In this document: positions 62,756 through 64,000 of the stretch, piece after piece | Numbering within the stretch: the stretch's first letter is position 1 | Layout: each line of letters begins with the position of its first letter | Assembly (NCBI GenBank): GCA_965203195.1 | Contig: OZ241860.1 | Location: 1,674,001 to 1,738,000, forward strand | Length of the DNA: 64,000 nucleotides | From: Bin87 sp965203195 | Lineage (GTDB): Bacteria; Chloroflexota; Dehalococcoidia; Lucifugimonadales; UBA3495 | Reading direction: 5' to 3' | The notes under the pieces: model-generated | Seen by the model: only the letters and a program-made list of their open reading frames with translations | What the model was told of the DNA's origin: nothing | Databases searched by the model: none | Position numbers and translations under genes: made by a program

Positions 62756-64000
62756 TCAGGGCTTGACGGCGCCAATGATATATTCGGTGTGCATCCGGCC
62801 CTCAATGCCGGCGCCCGCCCCGCCGCCGGCGCCTACTCCGTTGCGCGCCGGCATCATACGCCGGTCGCGATCCAGGTTGCGCGGGGCTACGGCGACCACA
62901 TCAAGCCCGGCCCCGCCGGCGATTTCAGCCAGGCAGTCGTGGGTGGGTATCAAAATGCCGCGCATCACCGACGGGCCCACGACAATGACGGCGGCGCCGC
63001 CGGAACGCAGCGTCCGCCTCATCTCCCCGATAGCGGCGGACATCTCCCCGCAGTAGCGCTCCAGGATACGGGCTTTGGGCGCATCCCTGACGGCCAGCCG
63101 GTCAATCACGCCCTGCGTCCTCGGCGGCAGGAGAGCTATGCCGGCCGCAGCGCCGCCGGCGGACGCCTTCCTGCCGCCAGATGCCTTCCCGCCGCCGGCC
63201 TCGGCGCCAATATAGCGGGCGCGCAGCCCGGCCAGCCGGGGTATCGGGTCGCCCAGCCAGGCCAGGGCAAACTTGTGCGCCCGCATATAGTCCAGCGCGT
63301 TGGCGTAGGGCGGCGAGGTCACAATCAGATCCACGCTGCTGTCCGCCAGCGGCAGCCGCCGCGCGTCCCCCGCAATGACGCTGCTCCGGCCCACGCGGTT
63401 GCCGTCAACGCCGGCGTAAGCGTCCGCCGCCCGGTTAAGCGAATGGGCGAAAACCCGTAGCGGATGGCGCGGCTTCTTGTCCAACACCCGGTGGGGACGG
63501 GTGTGGGCCAGATCCCGCGCCCGCGACACGCCCCCCGACTTGGTGACGATGGTGGACGAAAAGACCACTTCCAGCAGGTTGCGCAGACCGGCGTCCCCTT
63601 CGGCGCGGATCGCCAGCGTCAGGGCGGCCAGTTCCGCCTGCGTTTCCGGCAGAAACCAGTAGTCCACAAACTGCCGGGTGGCCTCGTCCATCGCCGCCCG
63701 CGCCGCCGCCAGTGGGTCAGACGGTCGGCCCAGGCCGGCGTACAGGTCGGCAGCGCGGCGCCCGGCGGCGTCTCCGGCCGCGCGGACGGCGCCGGCGTCC
63801 AGGGCGGCGGTGCGGGCCAAGCTCTGCCGCCGCGCCAGCGGATCCAAATCAACGCCGACGACGGAACGCCCCGCCAGCCAGCCCTCCAGCAGGGTAATGC
63901 CGGAACCGCACATCGGGTCCAGCGTAACCTCGCCGGGCGCGGCGAGAGCGTTGATGAAATAGCCGGCCAGCCCGTGGGGGAAACGCGCCGCGAAAGGATG
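62756..64000 (-). CDS. site-specific DNA methyltransferase-like protein (SPPY type), 5' partial
   Basis: 414 residues are visible and the frame is open to the window edge, so the N-terminus is missing. SAM-binding motif LDPMCGSGITLLEGWLAGR is split near the left side, with GVDLDP after it. The catalytic motif is DLIVTSPPYANALDYMR, an SPPY box typical of amino-methyltransferases (N4-cytosine or N6-adenine). GGAAVIVVGPS is a later strand. A Gly-rich insert lies before ALLPPRTQGV. Such proteins may be restriction-modification or orphan methylases; the specificity is unknown. Confidence 0.72.
   Translation of the reverse strand, partial: HPFAARFPHGLAGYFINALAAPGEVTLDPMCGSGITLLEGWLAGRSVVGVDLDPLARRQSLARTAALDAGAVRAAGDAAGRRAADLYAGLGRPSDPLAAARAAMDEATRQFVDYWFLPETQAELAALTLAIRAEGDAGLRNLLEVVFSSTIVTKSGGVSRARDLAHTRPHRVLDKKPRHPLRVFAHSLNRAADAYAGVDGNRVGRSSVIAGDARRLPLADSSVDLIVTSPPYANALDYMRAHKFALAWLGDPIPRLAGLRARYIGAEAGGGKASGGRKASAGGAAAGIALLPPRTQGVIDRLAVRDAPKARILERYCGEMSAAIGEMRRTLRSGGAAVIVVGPSVMRGILIPTHDCLAEIAGGAGLDVVAVAPRNLDRDRRMMPARNGVGAGGGAGAGIEGRMHTEYIIGAVKP

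Overview
The window is a GC-rich bacterial chromosome segment. Shine-Dalgarno sites are clear, and the content combines a cobaltochelatase operon with CbtAB cobalt transport, an F420-type luciferase-like oxidoreductase, a MoeB/CysM-type cysteine pathway and a type I-E-like CRISPR array. This fits a Chloroflexota (Dehalococcoidia/SAR202-like) or actinobacterial-grade organism. The lineage is inference from gene content only; no rRNA or tRNA gene was seen.

Layout. 1-3.4 kb: a three-gene 2-oxoacid:ferredoxin oxidoreductase operon (delta/gamma fusion, alpha, beta) whose alpha subunit carries the active-site signature of oxalate oxidoreductase. 3.6-12.3 kb: an FmdB-like zinc ribbon protein, an HsdR-N-type nuclease-fold protein and an AddB/AddA-like helicase-nuclease pair, with addA broken by a one-base frameshift. 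12.3-18.8 kb: CysM-like cysteine synthase and MoeB/ThiF-like activating enzyme, an A-type Fe-S carrier with an odd Gly/Cys tail, a pentapeptide-repeat protein, gamma-glutamyltransferase and a small membrane protein. 19-25 kb: a xanthine-dehydrogenase-family molybdenum hydroxylase (FAD, 2Fe-2S and Mo subunits) split by a 2.4-kb accessory insert. 25-30 kb: a DUF3800 protein with a tandemly duplicated tail and terminator, glyA, a methyltransferase, and an intact IS1-family element with terminal inverted repeats and an 8-bp target duplication.

30-40 kb is an accessory zone: a phage terminase and HK97-type portal without other virion genes, a heptad-repeat coiled-coil protein, GIY-YIG, MmcB-like and DUF4268 nuclease-fold proteins, an LLM oxidoreductase, and a tandemly duplicated, translationally coupled two-gene module. 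40.7-49.7 kb (minus strand) is a cobalt/cobalamin operon: cobalamin riboswitch and terminator, cbiE, cobN, a HutX-like protein, cbtB, cbtA and a fused ChlI-ChlD chelatase motor subunit.

51.85-59.07 kb is a CRISPR array of 119 repeats and 118 spacers. Repeat polarity and flank composition indicate transcription from the right, on the minus strand. No cas gene is in the window. The array sits between two copies of the same short chromosomal junction (end of the DUF3352 gene plus end of the phospholipase D gene). The right edge holds a PLD-family protein, an agmatinase-like ureohydrolase, an unknown protein and a partial SPPY-type DNA methyltransferase.
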